From the IMG/VR virus record IMGVR_UViG_3300047321_000538, positions 1 through 22,909 of that record: 22,909 nucleotides of DNA. One strand, written 5' to 3'. Source of the stretch: a virus. Below are positions 7,740-14,572 of the stretch, one piece after another. The position numbers were made by a program, and so were the translations under genes. The notes beneath the pieces are model-generated. The model was not told the origin of the DNA. It searched no databases and saw only the letters and a program-made list of their open reading frames with translations. How positions within the stretch are numbered: the stretch's first letter is position 1; each line of letters starts with the position of its first letter.

Positions 7740-8775
7740 ACGTCATGCTCGTGCTGAGGGCAACCACATTGAAAATTCCGCCGCCGCTGGCCCGCCCCAT
7801 AAGCACAAGGGATTGGTTTAGCCCGGTGGTCGTCACCGTGGCGTTGAGAATCACCTGAGAAAATTGATTTGGAACCATCGTGTTGATAGTTTTTTCCGAA
7901 CCCGGCACGTCTGTCGCCGAAGTGCTGTTCCGCAGTTTAAACAGCACTGCATCGGGGGCCGTAACGCCGCCCAAACCCTCAACGGTGACGACGGCAGAAA
8001 TCAAATAGGTTCCAACCGCGGGGAGCAAGAAGGCCGGTGCGCTGTTGATGAACGTCACCTGCTGATATGACGCGCTGAGCCCGAAGTCGGTTCCAATCGT
8101 GGCGAAGTAATACCCGTTGGTGTGCGTGACGATTTCCCCTGCCGGACCTTGCGGGCCGACGTTGCCTTGCGGACCCTGGGGGCCGGTGATGGCCGCGCCG
8201 GGAGGACCCGTCACTATAACCAACTTGCCCGCGGTGATGGTCCCCGAAGCGCCGGGCACCGCCTGCACCAACTGCAAGAAAAGGGTTCCTGAGCCGTCAA
8301 CCTGGTTCACGGAGTAATACCCCGAGGACCCAATGAAAACATTCGAGTTCGGGAGGATGGCTGGGTTGAAGGCCGCGGAAACCTGGACGTTAGGATTTCC
8401 CGCCGTCGGCTGGGTGAAAGAGTGGAGTGTGACCGTGTAGGCGTTATTGCCGTCCGTTCCGGGGTTACCCGCCGGTCCCTGGGGGCCGGTCAGACCGATA
8501 ATGCCGTCGCCAAAAAGCCGGAGAAAATAGCACGCGAGGCCCTCGTCGGCGGACCGAGGATTACCCGGCAATCCCACGTCGAGATTGCAGGGTAGTGACC
8601 AAACGACATTGCCGTTCACTTCCGTTTTGATAACGGTGCCGAAAAACTGCGCGGTGAAGTTCGCAATCTGGCTGGGCAGCGACTCGCACGCGGGCGTGTT
8701 GTGCTGACTCCGATGGCAAGGGTTTTCGCACCCGTGCCGAAAATTAACTCCGTCTCCGCAACTTCCACAAGCCAT
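7723..8775 (-). CDS. Collagen-like fibre protein with C1q/TNF-like C-terminal domain
   Basis: This 350-aa protein has a Cys-rich N-terminus (C3, C6, C16, C20, C30, then C63 and C82) suited to disulfide or metal cross-linking. A first collagen-like segment spans residues 94-111 (GLTGPQGPAGNPGTDG). The insert domain at 112-188 carries FIGSSGYYSVNQVDGSG, seen in other phage and bacterial collagen-like fibre proteins. A second Gly-X-Y segment lies at about 190-214. The C-terminal beta-sandwich (220-350) contains FLLPAVGTYLISAVVTVE, the pattern of C1q/TNF-like jelly-roll tips. The layout suggests a trimeric fibre with a globular receptor- or glycan-binding head. An AAAGGA sequence about 9 nt upstream supports the start at 8775, in the junction TAATTTATG. 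Confidence 0.82.
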   Translation of the reverse strand: MACGSCGDGVNFRHGCENPCHRSQHNTPACESLPSQIANFTAQFFGTVIKTEVNGNVVWSLPCNLDVGLPGNPRSADEGLACYFLRLFGDGIIGLTGPQGPAGNPGTDGNNAYTVTLHSFTQPTAGNPNVQVSAAFNPAILPNSNVFIGSSGYYSVNQVDGSGTLFLQLVQAVPGASGTITAGKLVIVTGPPGAAITGPQGPQGNVGPQGPAGEIVTHTNGYYFATIGTDFGLSASYQQVTFINSAPAFLLPAVGTYLISAVVTVEGLGGVTAPDAVLFKLRNSTSATDVPGSEKTINTMVPNQFSQVILNATVTTTGLNQSLVLMGRASGGGIFNVVALSTSMTYVRLS

Positions 8776-8778
8776 AAA

Positions 8779-9318
8779 TTATTCCTTTCGCAAATGGTCA
8801 ACCGTAGCCTTAAGTCCTCCGTGCCGGTGCGCGAAAAACCAAAGTAGAACAACGCCGCAACCGACGGACAAAATCAAAAGTTCGTGTCCCACGAGAAGCG
8901 AGGGCAGAATGATAAGCGCCACTCCGGCAGCGCAACACGCGGCGCTGGTCGTTACGCTACCCACAACCAGCTTGAGAGGGGGATACACGGCGCTGGCGGC
9001 TCCGAAGACGAATAGCGCGACGCCAACCCAGACAACACCAGAGAGCGAACCGAGTTTTGCGGCCATTTCGCGGGCCGTGTCTTTCTGCGCCGCACCGATG
9101 ACGATTTCGTTGCGTTCGACTGTTCGTTTTCCGTCCGGGGATTGGGTGATGCTCTCATATTTTTGGGTCGTGGGGGATTTGGGATTTTGAGATTGCCGCA
9201 ACTCACTCGTGAATCCATTCGGTGAGTGAATCACAGCACGCCCCGGTCGGAGCGGAAGGTAAGCGCAGCCGATGAGCAGGTTACACGTCAGGACTGCCGT
9301 CAACAGAATCTTTTTCAT
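8779..9318 (-). CDS. Predicted lipoprotein with C-terminal membrane segments
   Basis: This 179-aa protein begins MKKILLTAVLTCNLLIGC, a type II signal sequence with lipobox LLIGC and lipidation Cys at residue 18. A polar segment (19-90) with QKYESITQSPDG follows. Three hydrophobic segments then lie at about 93-112, 118-139 and 146-162, with a basic tail (FFAHRHGG, HLRKE). A lipobox combined with several transmembrane helices is unusual. The gene follows a holin-like gene with a 38-nt overlap and precedes the fibre genes. It could serve in lysis (spanin-like) or as a host envelope protein such as an exclusion factor. No Shine-Dalgarno site is visible upstream of 9318. Topology is read from hydrophobicity only. 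Confidence 0.65.
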   Translation of the reverse strand: MKKILLTAVLTCNLLIGCAYLPLRPGRAVIHSPNGFTSELRQSQNPKSPTTQKYESITQSPDGKRTVERNEIVIGAAQKDTAREMAAKLGSLSGVVWVGVALFVFGAASAVYPPLKLVVGSVTTSAACCAAGVALIILPSLLVGHELLILSVGCGVVLLWFFAHRHGGLKATVDHLRKE

Positions 9319-9517
9319 TGGGAGGGGGGTTTTTCTTGAGCAGTTTGATTTTTCGGATGACGTAAATCGCGGTCACGACGGCCACGACGACTTGGCCGAG
9401 CGAAACCAGGGCCGAAAAAATCGGTTGCAGGAGTTCCACCCAACGATGCAGGCCCGCGAGGCCGACGTTGCTAGCGCCGAGCAGAAGTAAAAAATGATGT
9501 TCAGCGTCCGGGTTCAT
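9281..9517 (-). CDS. Holin-like small membrane protein
   Basis: This 78-aa protein has an amphipathic N-terminal part (FLLLLGASNVGLAGLHRWVELL, residues 9-30, here split by Gly), one clear transmembrane segment at about 33-54, a basic stretch RKIKLLKK directly after it, and a polar, Pro-rich tail. Size, hydrophobic helix and basic tail fit small phage holins, although such features are not specific. Its start overlaps the stop of the 31-codon gene upstream as ATGA. It lies just after the terminator that closes the capsid gene. No endolysin is found nearby, which weakens the lysis-cassette reading. It could instead be another small phage membrane protein. Confidence 0.6.
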   Translation of the reverse strand: MNPDAEHHFLLLLGASNVGLAGLHRWVELLQPIFSALVSLGQVVVAVVTAIYVIRKIKLLKKNPPPNEKDSVDGSPDV

Positions 9518-9609
9518 TTTGCGAGTATCCTGATAAGGACAAGAAGGATTTTTCGGAGCAACGTATTTGTATCGTCGTCCGGCCTGGGATTCAAATTTTC
9601 ATCAGCCAT
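9514..9609 (-). CDS. Very small (31 aa) gene coupled to holin-like gene
   Basis: The frame runs from the ATG at 9609-9607 to a TGA at 9516-9514, and that TGA overlaps the next ATG as ATGA. The peptide has an acidic, Pro-containing front (MADENLNPRPDDDTN) and a hydrophobic, basic rear (LLRKILLVLIRILAK), consistent with a membrane-associated micropeptide. Support comes from the exact ATGA junction with the downstream gene, a coupling used repeatedly in this genome. It also fills the otherwise empty stretch after the terminator. It may be a leader for coupled translation, a short holin-related or antiholin-like peptide, or nothing more than a spacer frame. There is no clear Shine-Dalgarno site, only an AT-rich AAAAATTT before the ATG. 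Confidence 0.5.
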   Translation of the reverse strand: MADENLNPRPDDDTNTLLRKILLVLIRILAK

Positions 9610-9620
9610 AAATTTTTGTT

Positions 9621-9664
9621 TTCTTTGGAAGAAAAGGACCGCCAGATTTCTCCGGCGGTCCTTT
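9621..9664 (-). terminator. Rho-independent terminator after the major capsid gene
   Basis: On the minus strand, AAAGGACCGCC (9664-9654) pairs perfectly with GGCGGTCCTTT (9643-9633), an 11-bp GC-rich stem with a 10-nt loop (9653-9644). The stem runs into a T-rich tail TTTTCTT. It lies 28 nt beyond the stop of the capsid gene and about 24 nt before the start of the next small gene. It is the only convincing intrinsic terminator I see in the window. It probably limits capsid transcripts or reduces read-through into the holin-like gene. Confidence 0.88.
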
Positions 9665-9691
9665 GTTCACCTACCCCTGACCACCGCTGGT

Positions 9692-11044
9692 TTACAGCGG
9701 GAATTGAGCGCCGGGAGGAAGGACGGGAGTGATGGTATCCAAAGGATTACCAACACTGGGAGTCTCGTCGTCGCCACAAACACCGATTTGGGCGAAGCTG
9801 TCCGAGCCGCTGAAGGAACTGGCGGTAGTGTCGAGACACGGAACCAGACCAAGGTCGGCTTTGCAGCGCTTGTAAAGCAGCGGAACAATGTGCTGCGGGC
9901 GAAGCGGGCGATACGCGCGGGTAATCTGGTATTTGTGCCAGCCGAAGTCACCCCACGTATTGCACTCGTTGTCGATGATGTAGTGCCATTCGAGTTCGCC
10001 CATGTGCAACTGTGGCGCGAATCGGAAGGACCCCTCGCCGACATACTTCTCGGGCACGAGCCGCTCGAAGCTGCCGTCGGCAATCAGGATGCCGATTTCG
10101 TAATCCGCGCCGAGCCAAACCGGGTTAGGTTTCGCGAACGCAGTGCGCCGGGCCGGGTTGCTGACGATGGTGACGGGGTCAACCAGCGCCAGGGTGCCGT
10201 CGGCGTTGAAGCCGGTAGCGCGAAGCGGACGTTGGTCCACTCCGAAGGCAATGCCGCGGTAAGCGGGGGACTGCTCGAAGCTGTAGGCCGTGAGAGTCGT
10301 TTCACCCAGTTTGTAGCCGCCGGTCGTGAGGGCAACCATGACGTTTTGAACGCCAACTTCGGAGCGAAAATACTCCACCTGGTCGGACCCGCCGATAAAG
10401 CGGAAGTGAGGCATGCCCTTGTCCTGGGAATACCACTCAGCGAAAAGCACTTCGCGCATATACCGCGCGATGTAGTGCAACGCCTTGAAGGTCATCGGGC
10501 CAGTGGGCAACAGCGGCGCGAACTTCACGCCAAGGTCGGTCTCAAGACCGCCGGTCCACAGTGAGTCGAAGTCGTAGTTTGCGTTGGCCGTAAATTTGCT
10601 GGCGCTGCGCAGGTAAAGCTGGGCGCGCACGTCCGCATTGATGTATTGCGTGACGAGTTTCTTCATGGAGTCTTCCGCCATGACGTAGGAGCCCTTGAAG
10701 GCAGCGTAGCCTTTCTTCACGCAAATGTTCGGACCGCGGCCACGGAACGACTCAAGCCGGAGCGTGAAATCGACAGTGTCGGTGAGGTCCTGATTGCCTT
10801 GCTGGCCGCAAATGTCCAGGTCGCAAACGAAAGTGGGGATTGCCAGAGAATCACCGGGCGCGGCCTGCATCTGGACAACAGAACGGATGCTGTCAGACAC
10901 GCCGGACGGGAAGACCCCGCCGCCGATGACGTTAAGGTAAGGGGAGTTGGCTGCAAGAGCCTTCGCGATAGTTCCGACTACGCGATTAGTGTCCTTTGTG
11001 GCGATGTCAGAAATCGCACTCGGGTCATCACAGAAAAAAGCCAT
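9692..11044 (-). CDS. Major capsid protein (probable)
   Basis: This 450-aa soluble alpha/beta protein has no signal peptide or membrane segment. It follows the terminase, portal and scaffold genes (with a glycosylation cassette between) and is the only gene with its own long leader and a strong terminator, as expected for the most abundant virion protein. It has an N-terminal Ala-rich helical region (1-35), strand-rich segments such as VDFTLRLESF, the region around KGYAAFKGSYVMAEDS, and a long central helix TFKALHYIARYMREV resembling a capsid spine helix. Eight Cys (including C5, C74, C79, C108 and four in the C-terminal part) are unusually many for a capsid protein. HK97-fold membership is inferred from context; I see no diagnostic signature. 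The start at 11044 lacks a strong Shine-Dalgarno site. Confidence 0.7.
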   Translation of the reverse strand: MAFFCDDPSAISDIATKDTNRVVGTIAKALAANSPYLNVIGGGVFPSGVSDSIRSVVQMQAAPGDSLAIPTFVCDLDICGQQGNQDLTDTVDFTLRLESFRGRGPNICVKKGYAAFKGSYVMAEDSMKKLVTQYINADVRAQLYLRSASKFTANANYDFDSLWTGGLETDLGVKFAPLLPTGPMTFKALHYIARYMREVLFAEWYSQDKGMPHFRFIGGSDQVEYFRSEVGVQNVMVALTTGGYKLGETTLTAYSFEQSPAYRGIAFGVDQRPLRATGFNADGTLALVDPVTIVSNPARRTAFAKPNPVWLGADYEIGILIADGSFERLVPEKYVGEGSFRFAPQLHMGELEWHYIIDNECNTWGDFGWHKYQITRAYRPLRPQHIVPLLYKRCKADLGLVPCLDTTASSFSGSDSFAQIGVCGDDETPSVGNPLDTITPVLPPGAQFPL

Positions 11045-11247
11045 AAGTAAAGGGACTTTCTAACGCTGGCGGCAAAGCCGACAGGAGTTTTACACCGGAA
11101 ACTCAATCCGTCGCATGGAAGCAACCCCCATGCAGGGCATTTTGTTTTCGCTGTGGCCGTCAGCGGTTAGGCCGTCTCCCCGAGACCACCGGGAGGATTT
11201 AAGGTCTCAAATAAACAGTGCGCAGGGGACCGAAAAATGTCAACGTA
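11045..11247 (-). promoter_or_regulatory. Structured 203-nt leader of the capsid gene with candidate promoter
   Basis: This is the longest gene-free stretch in the window. Just after the TAA of the upstream gene, a perfect TTGACA box lies on the minus strand at 11243-11238. A matching -10 box at 16-18 nt is poor (CACTGT), and TTTATT farther on is too distant, so the promoter is only a candidate. Several short perfect hairpins follow: GAGACC with GGTCTC, competing with GTCTC-GGG-GAGAC (11186-11174), then CGCTG with CAGCG, GCATGG with CCATGC (11133-11128 and 11118-11113), and CGGC-TTT-GCCG near the start codon. None has a U-run, so they are not terminators. They may control translation or stability of the capsid mRNA. 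Confidence 0.4.
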
Positions 11248-11973
11248 TTATTTCAACCGGGCAACCCGAGCGGCGCGCTCCGACATCAGCCGGTCCAGCA
11301 CGGCTTTCGTCTTGACCTGGTGAATCATCACCTTGCCGCCGTCCCGGACCACGCGGGCCATTTCTTCGAGGCCGACGGTGCTGGTCGTCTCCCAACTGGC
11401 CCCGTGCGGAAAGTTCCGGTGAGGGAACCCGCACCCGGCGGTTAGCTGCCAATGAAAATGGTCGATGCAATTCGTGGGGATTGGGTCTCCGGTCACTTCG
11501 CCGTAATACGACGGCGGCGGATTTTCTGCGGTCGCGATGAGTGCCTCCAGGACTTCCCGGTGAAAAAAGTAGGGCGGCTGGACGGCTATTTTGTCCAAGT
11601 GGGACGGCCCGGTGTTAGTATCCTGCACTTCGTTGCTCCAGGCGACGCGGCCTTCATAGAGATACCGCGGCAGGTAGGGCGACAGGCACACGCTGTCGGC
11701 GTCGTGCATCAGGAACCACTTGAACGGAAACGTCAGCATCGCTTTCAAAAACAGTTTGTGCCGCATGAGCGTCTGCTGCCCGGCCCAACCGGCTTCCCCG
11801 AACCACTGGCAATGAACGCGGCTGTCGCTCACGCTAGTAATCGGAGCGTTCGCCGGGCTGAGGATGACCACCGGGCACCCGTGGTGAAGGTAAACCGGCA
11901 AGTTCGATTCTACTTGCAGCTTGTCGCCCGCGTATGCGCTGACGAAAATTCCAGTCTCAGGATTAGGATTCAT
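11248..11973 (-). CDS. Glycosyltransferase-like protein, DxD type (paralogue 2)
   Basis: This 241-aa protein is a diverged tandem copy of the gene just upstream. Shared landmarks are HGCPVVILSP (31-40), an LTFPFKWFLMHDADS block (80-94) with D91-A92-D93 as probable metal/nucleotide-sugar ligands, AWSNEV (111-116), KIAVQPPYFF (128-137), and a C-terminal H218-x-x-K221-T. A DxD after hydrophobic strands plus a late His is the layout of GT-A glycosyltransferases. It would transfer a sugar, perhaps fucose from GDP-L-fucose made by the neighbouring genes; donor and acceptor are inference. I chose the ATG at 11973, which overlaps the upstream gene by 11 nt and has GGGAGG 12 nt ahead. A TTG at 12003 would add 10 residues. 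Confidence 0.62.
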   Translation of the reverse strand: MNPNPETGIFVSAYAGDKLQVESNLPVYLHHGCPVVILSPANAPITSVSDSRVHCQWFGEAGWAGQQTLMRHKLFLKAMLTFPFKWFLMHDADSVCLSPYLPRYLYEGRVAWSNEVQDTNTGPSHLDKIAVQPPYFFHREVLEALIATAENPPPSYYGEVTGDPIPTNCIDHFHWQLTAGCGFPHRNFPHGASWETTSTVGLEEMARVVRDGGKVMIHQVKTKAVLDRLMSERAARVARLK

Positions 11974-12670
11974 AAAAGGCGCGGGCCTCCCGGCAAAGTT
12001 CAACCTGCCAGTCGGTTTTGATTGGGTGACAGAAACAGGTGCCCCGGTAGCAAATTCGGTAAGAGAGTTGTTGCCACGCCGCCCGCTCCGGGTCGGTCTC
12101 CGTGGCCTTGAAAACGTAGTCGCAAGGGTGCTCCAATTCCGTGAAGGCCCGGTGCTTCAGCCCCGCCTCGCACGCCCACGCGAGCATGGCGTAATCCAGG
12201 TAGGGGGTAATAGGATGGACCGGCACCCGAGCGCTAGCCTGCAACATTTTTTGGATGCTCTCCCGTGTTAGGAAATACGGCGGTTGAGCCGCAATCTTGG
12301 GGTAGGGGCTGGAGTGCGGGCGCGGTTCCGTCACTTCGTTTGACCAGAGCGTGTCTTCCGCTTCCGCATACAGCCGGTCCGGTATTTTGGCGCTGACGCA
12401 AAAGCTGTCGGCATCGTTGAGCAGAAAATACTTCTGTGGGAAGGTCAGCAAATACTTCAGGTGCTCGTGCTGCCGGGTCCAGCTATCCGCCCCAATATAG
12501 GCGCGCTTTCCAAGGTGCTTGGCCCAGTGCCCCATGATGGTAACGGGGCTGTCCTCCGGGGACATGATTATCACCGGGCAGCCGTGCGCGCAGTGGACCG
12601 GCATCGCCCGGCGGACCAGGTCGGCGTCTCCCTGATAACAGTGAACCGAAACTATCGTGTTTTCGTTCAT
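11963..12670 (-). CDS. Glycosyltransferase-like protein, DxD type (paralogue 1)
   Basis: This 235-aa protein starts at 12670 in an ATGA overlap with the GDP-L-fucose synthase stop. The upstream extension of the frame lies inside the synthase gene and is not part of this protein. It contains HGCPVIIMSPEDSPVT (29-44), LTFPQKYFLLNDADS (75-89) with D86-A87-D88, LWSNEV (108-113), KIAAQPPYFL (125-134) and H215-x-x-K218-T. The DxD block fits a GT-A type nucleotide-sugar transferase, and the late His could be a third metal ligand. No signal peptide is present, so it should act in the cytoplasm, on nascent virion protein or on a lipid-linked or nucleotide-linked glycan. Coupling to gmd and fcl suggests GDP-fucose as donor, but this is unproven. 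Confidence 0.65.
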   Translation of the reverse strand: MNENTIVSVHCYQGDADLVRRAMPVHCAHGCPVIIMSPEDSPVTIMGHWAKHLGKRAYIGADSWTRQHEHLKYLLTFPQKYFLLNDADSFCVSAKIPDRLYAEAEDTLWSNEVTEPRPHSSPYPKIAAQPPYFLTRESIQKMLQASARVPVHPITPYLDYAMLAWACEAGLKHRAFTELEHPCDYVFKATETDPERAAWQQLSYRICYRGTCFCHPIKTDWQVELCREARAFYES

Positions 12671-13629
12671 CGCATGCTGTCGTAAATTTGTTTTGAGTGC
12701 GGTGTCAGTCCCGTGTAAAGAAAATCTCGGTATGTCCGCCGGAGCCCTTCCGATAGTCCGATTTTTGGGCTCCACCCAAGCGCGGCCATTTTCGAGCCGT
12801 CGAGCGCCCGGCGCGGGGTGCCGTCCGGTTTGCTCTTGTCCCATTCAATGTCACCACTGAAACCGACTGCCGCCGCGATACGGACAGCAAGCCCGGAAAT
12901 CGTAAGTGCGTTGCAGCCCCCGATGTTGACCGGAGCCGTGGCGTTATAGTATTTCATAAGCGTAATGCAGGCGTCGGCGCAGTCGTCGGAGTAGAGGAAT
13001 TCCCGCGTCGGTGAGCCGGTGCCCCAGCACACCACATTGTTGCCCTTCATTTTTGCCTCGTGGAATTTGCGAATGAGTGCGGGCAAGACGTGGCTGGATG
13101 TCAAATCATACTTGTCCCCCGGCCCATAAAGGTTCGTCGGCATGCAGGAAATGAAATCGCTGCCGTGTTGCTTCCGATACGCCTGGCAAAGTTTCAGGCC
13201 CGCGATTTTGGCCAGCGCATACCACTCGTTGGACGGCTCCAGGGGGCCGGTAAGCAGGCTGTCCTCCCGCACCGGCTGCGCGGCATCCCGCGGATACACG
13301 CACGCGGAGCCCATGAACAGAAGTTTCTTTGCGCCGTGACGGTGCGCGCCCTCAATCACGTTCATCTGAATCTGAAGGTTCTGGGCAAGAAATTCAGCCT
13401 CTTTTCCATCGTTGCTGCACACCCCGCCGACTCGGGCCGCGGCGAGAAAAACATACTCGGGCCGTTCGCGATGGAAAAATCGGAACACGTCGCGCGTCTC
13501 GCAAAGGTCCAGGTGGTCGTGGCTCAGGCCGATAGTGTTCTTGTAACCGGCGGCGGTGAGTCGGCGCATGATGGCGGACCCGAGCAAGCCGTTGTGACCG
13601 GCCACGTAAATTTTGGAATTAGGCTTCAT
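12667..13629 (-). CDS. fcl: GDP-L-fucose synthase (GDP-4-keto-6-deoxymannose epimerase/reductase)
   Basis: This enzyme converts GDP-4-keto-6-deoxy-D-mannose to GDP-L-fucose with NADPH, in the cytoplasm. The 320-aa protein matches the usual family length of about 310-325. An N-terminal Rossmann motif [10 protein letters not shown] (10-19) binds the cofactor. Further motifs are GSACVYP (107-113) with S108 and C110, NEWYALAK (134-141) with Y137 and K141, and SSHVLPALI with H180. These match the E. coli residues S107, C109, Y136, K140 and H179, each shifted by one, so the Ser-Tyr-Lys reductase triad and the Cys/His epimerase pair are all kept. [12 protein letters not shown] near 209-220 is also characteristic. 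I chose the ATG at 13629 (11-nt overlap with gmd); a TTG at 13644 is possible. Confidence 0.94.
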   Translation of the reverse strand: MKPNSKIYVAGHNGLLGSAIMRRLTAAGYKNTIGLSHDHLDLCETRDVFRFFHRERPEYVFLAAARVGGVCSNDGKEAEFLAQNLQIQMNVIEGAHRHGAKKLLFMGSACVYPRDAAQPVREDSLLTGPLEPSNEWYALAKIAGLKLCQAYRKQHGSDFISCMPTNLYGPGDKYDLTSSHVLPALIRKFHEAKMKGNNVVCWGTGSPTREFLYSDDCADACITLMKYYNATAPVNIGGCNALTISGLAVRIAAAVGFSGDIEWDKSKPDGTPRRALDGSKMAALGWSPKIGLSEGLRRTYRDFLYTGLTPHSKQIYDSMR

Positions 13630-14572
13630 ACATGTCTGCGTCAACCATCATTTTCACGAGTTCCTCGAACCAGACTTTTGGCTTCCATCCTAACACTTCT
13701 CGCGCCTGCGTGGCGTCGCCGATTAGGATGTCCACTTCTGCGGGGCGGTCATACCGGGCGTCATACTCCACGTAATCCTGCCAGTTCAAACCTACGTGTT
13801 TAAACGCGACATCCAGGAATTCCCGGACGCTGTGGGTCTCGCCAGTCGCGATGACATAGTCCCCCGGCTCCGGCTGTTGCACCATGAGATACATAGCCTC
13901 CACGAAATCCTTGGCATATCCCCAGTCCCGCTTCGCTTCCAGGTTCCCAAGAAAAAGTTTTTTCTGGGTGCCCTGCTTAATGTTAGCAATGGCGCGCGTA
14001 ATCTTGCGTGTTACGAACGTCTCCCCGCGCCGGGGACCCTCGTGGTTGAAAAGGATTCCGTTGCTGGCGTGCAGCCCGTAGGACTCCCGGTAATTCTTGG
14101 TAATCCAGTAGGCAAACACCTTGGCGCAGCCATACGGAGAGCGAGGGTAAAACGGGGTCGTCTCCCGCTGCGGAATTTCCTGGACCTTCCCGAACATTTC
14201 ACTGCTGCTTGCCTGATAGTATCGGATTTTGGTGCTGTTTTCCCGGATGGCCTCCAGGAGCCGGACCGGCCCCATCGCCACTGAGTCGCAGGTGTATTCC
14301 GGGCAGTCGAAGGACACCCGGACGTGGCTTTGAGCCCCCAGATTATACACTTCGTCCGGCTGGATTTTTCCAATGAGCCGCGCAAGGCTGCTACCGTCGG
14401 TCAGGTCCCCGAAATGCAGGTTCAGGTCCTTGAAAATACCGTCGATTCGGCTGGTGTTGAGGCTGCTAGACCGACGAAGAATTCCGTGGACGGCATAGCC
14501 TTGTTCCAGGAGCAATTCCGCCAGGTAACTTCCGTCCTGGCCCGTGATTCCGGTGATTAGTGCTGTTTTCAT
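13619..14572 (-). CDS. gmd: GDP-mannose 4,6-dehydratase
   Basis: This NADP-dependent SDR enzyme makes GDP-4-keto-6-deoxy-D-mannose from GDP-D-mannose. The 317-aa protein starts [20 protein letters not shown], with the family's [13 protein letters not shown] glycine-rich motif. It keeps SSSEMFG (122-128) with S124 and E125, SPYGCAK (145-151) with catalytic Y147 and K151, [17 protein letters not shown] (175-191) and [13 protein letters not shown] (215-227), plus [11 protein letters not shown] near 276-286. It is on the short side for GMD (often 320-370 aa), with the ends complete. The start at 14572 overlaps the upstream stop as ATGA; a longer frame upstream would lie inside the previous gene and is rejected. 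Together with the next gene it makes GDP-L-fucose from host GDP-mannose. Confidence 0.96.
   Translation of the reverse strand: MKTALITGITGQDGSYLAELLLEQGYAVHGILRRSSSLNTSRIDGIFKDLNLHFGDLTDGSSLARLIGKIQPDEVYNLGAQSHVRVSFDCPEYTCDSVAMGPVRLLEAIRENSTKIRYYQASSSEMFGKVQEIPQRETTPFYPRSPYGCAKVFAYWITKNYRESYGLHASNGILFNHEGPRRGETFVTRKITRAIANIKQGTQKKLFLGNLEAKRDWGYAKDFVEAMYLMVQQPEPGDYVIATGETHSVREFLDVAFKHVGLNWQDYVEYDARYDRPAEVDILIGDATQAREVLGWKPKVWFEELVKMMVDADMYEA

Noticed and set aside
9494-10564. A long plus-strand frame (356 codons) opposite the capsid gene.
   Set aside because: It is a shadow of the capsid gene in GC-rich DNA. The protein is Arg/Gly/Val-rich with no motif, and all credible genes are on the other strand.
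11090-11140. A 16-codon minus-strand frame in the capsid leader (ATGCCCTGCATG to TAA).
   Set aside because: It is very short, has no Shine-Dalgarno site or coupling to the capsid start, and overlaps the hairpin GCATGG/CCATGC that may shape its sequence.
11244-11250. TAATACG on the minus strand, as in the start of the T7 promoter.
   Set aside because: The match ends after seven bases (followed by TTGACATTTTT and not ACTCACTATAG), and it coincides with the TAA stop of the upstream gene.
12671-12844. A 58-residue N-terminal extension of the first DxD transferase.
   Set aside because: It overlaps fcl coding sequence and is unlike its paralogue; the ATGA start at 12670 is better supported.
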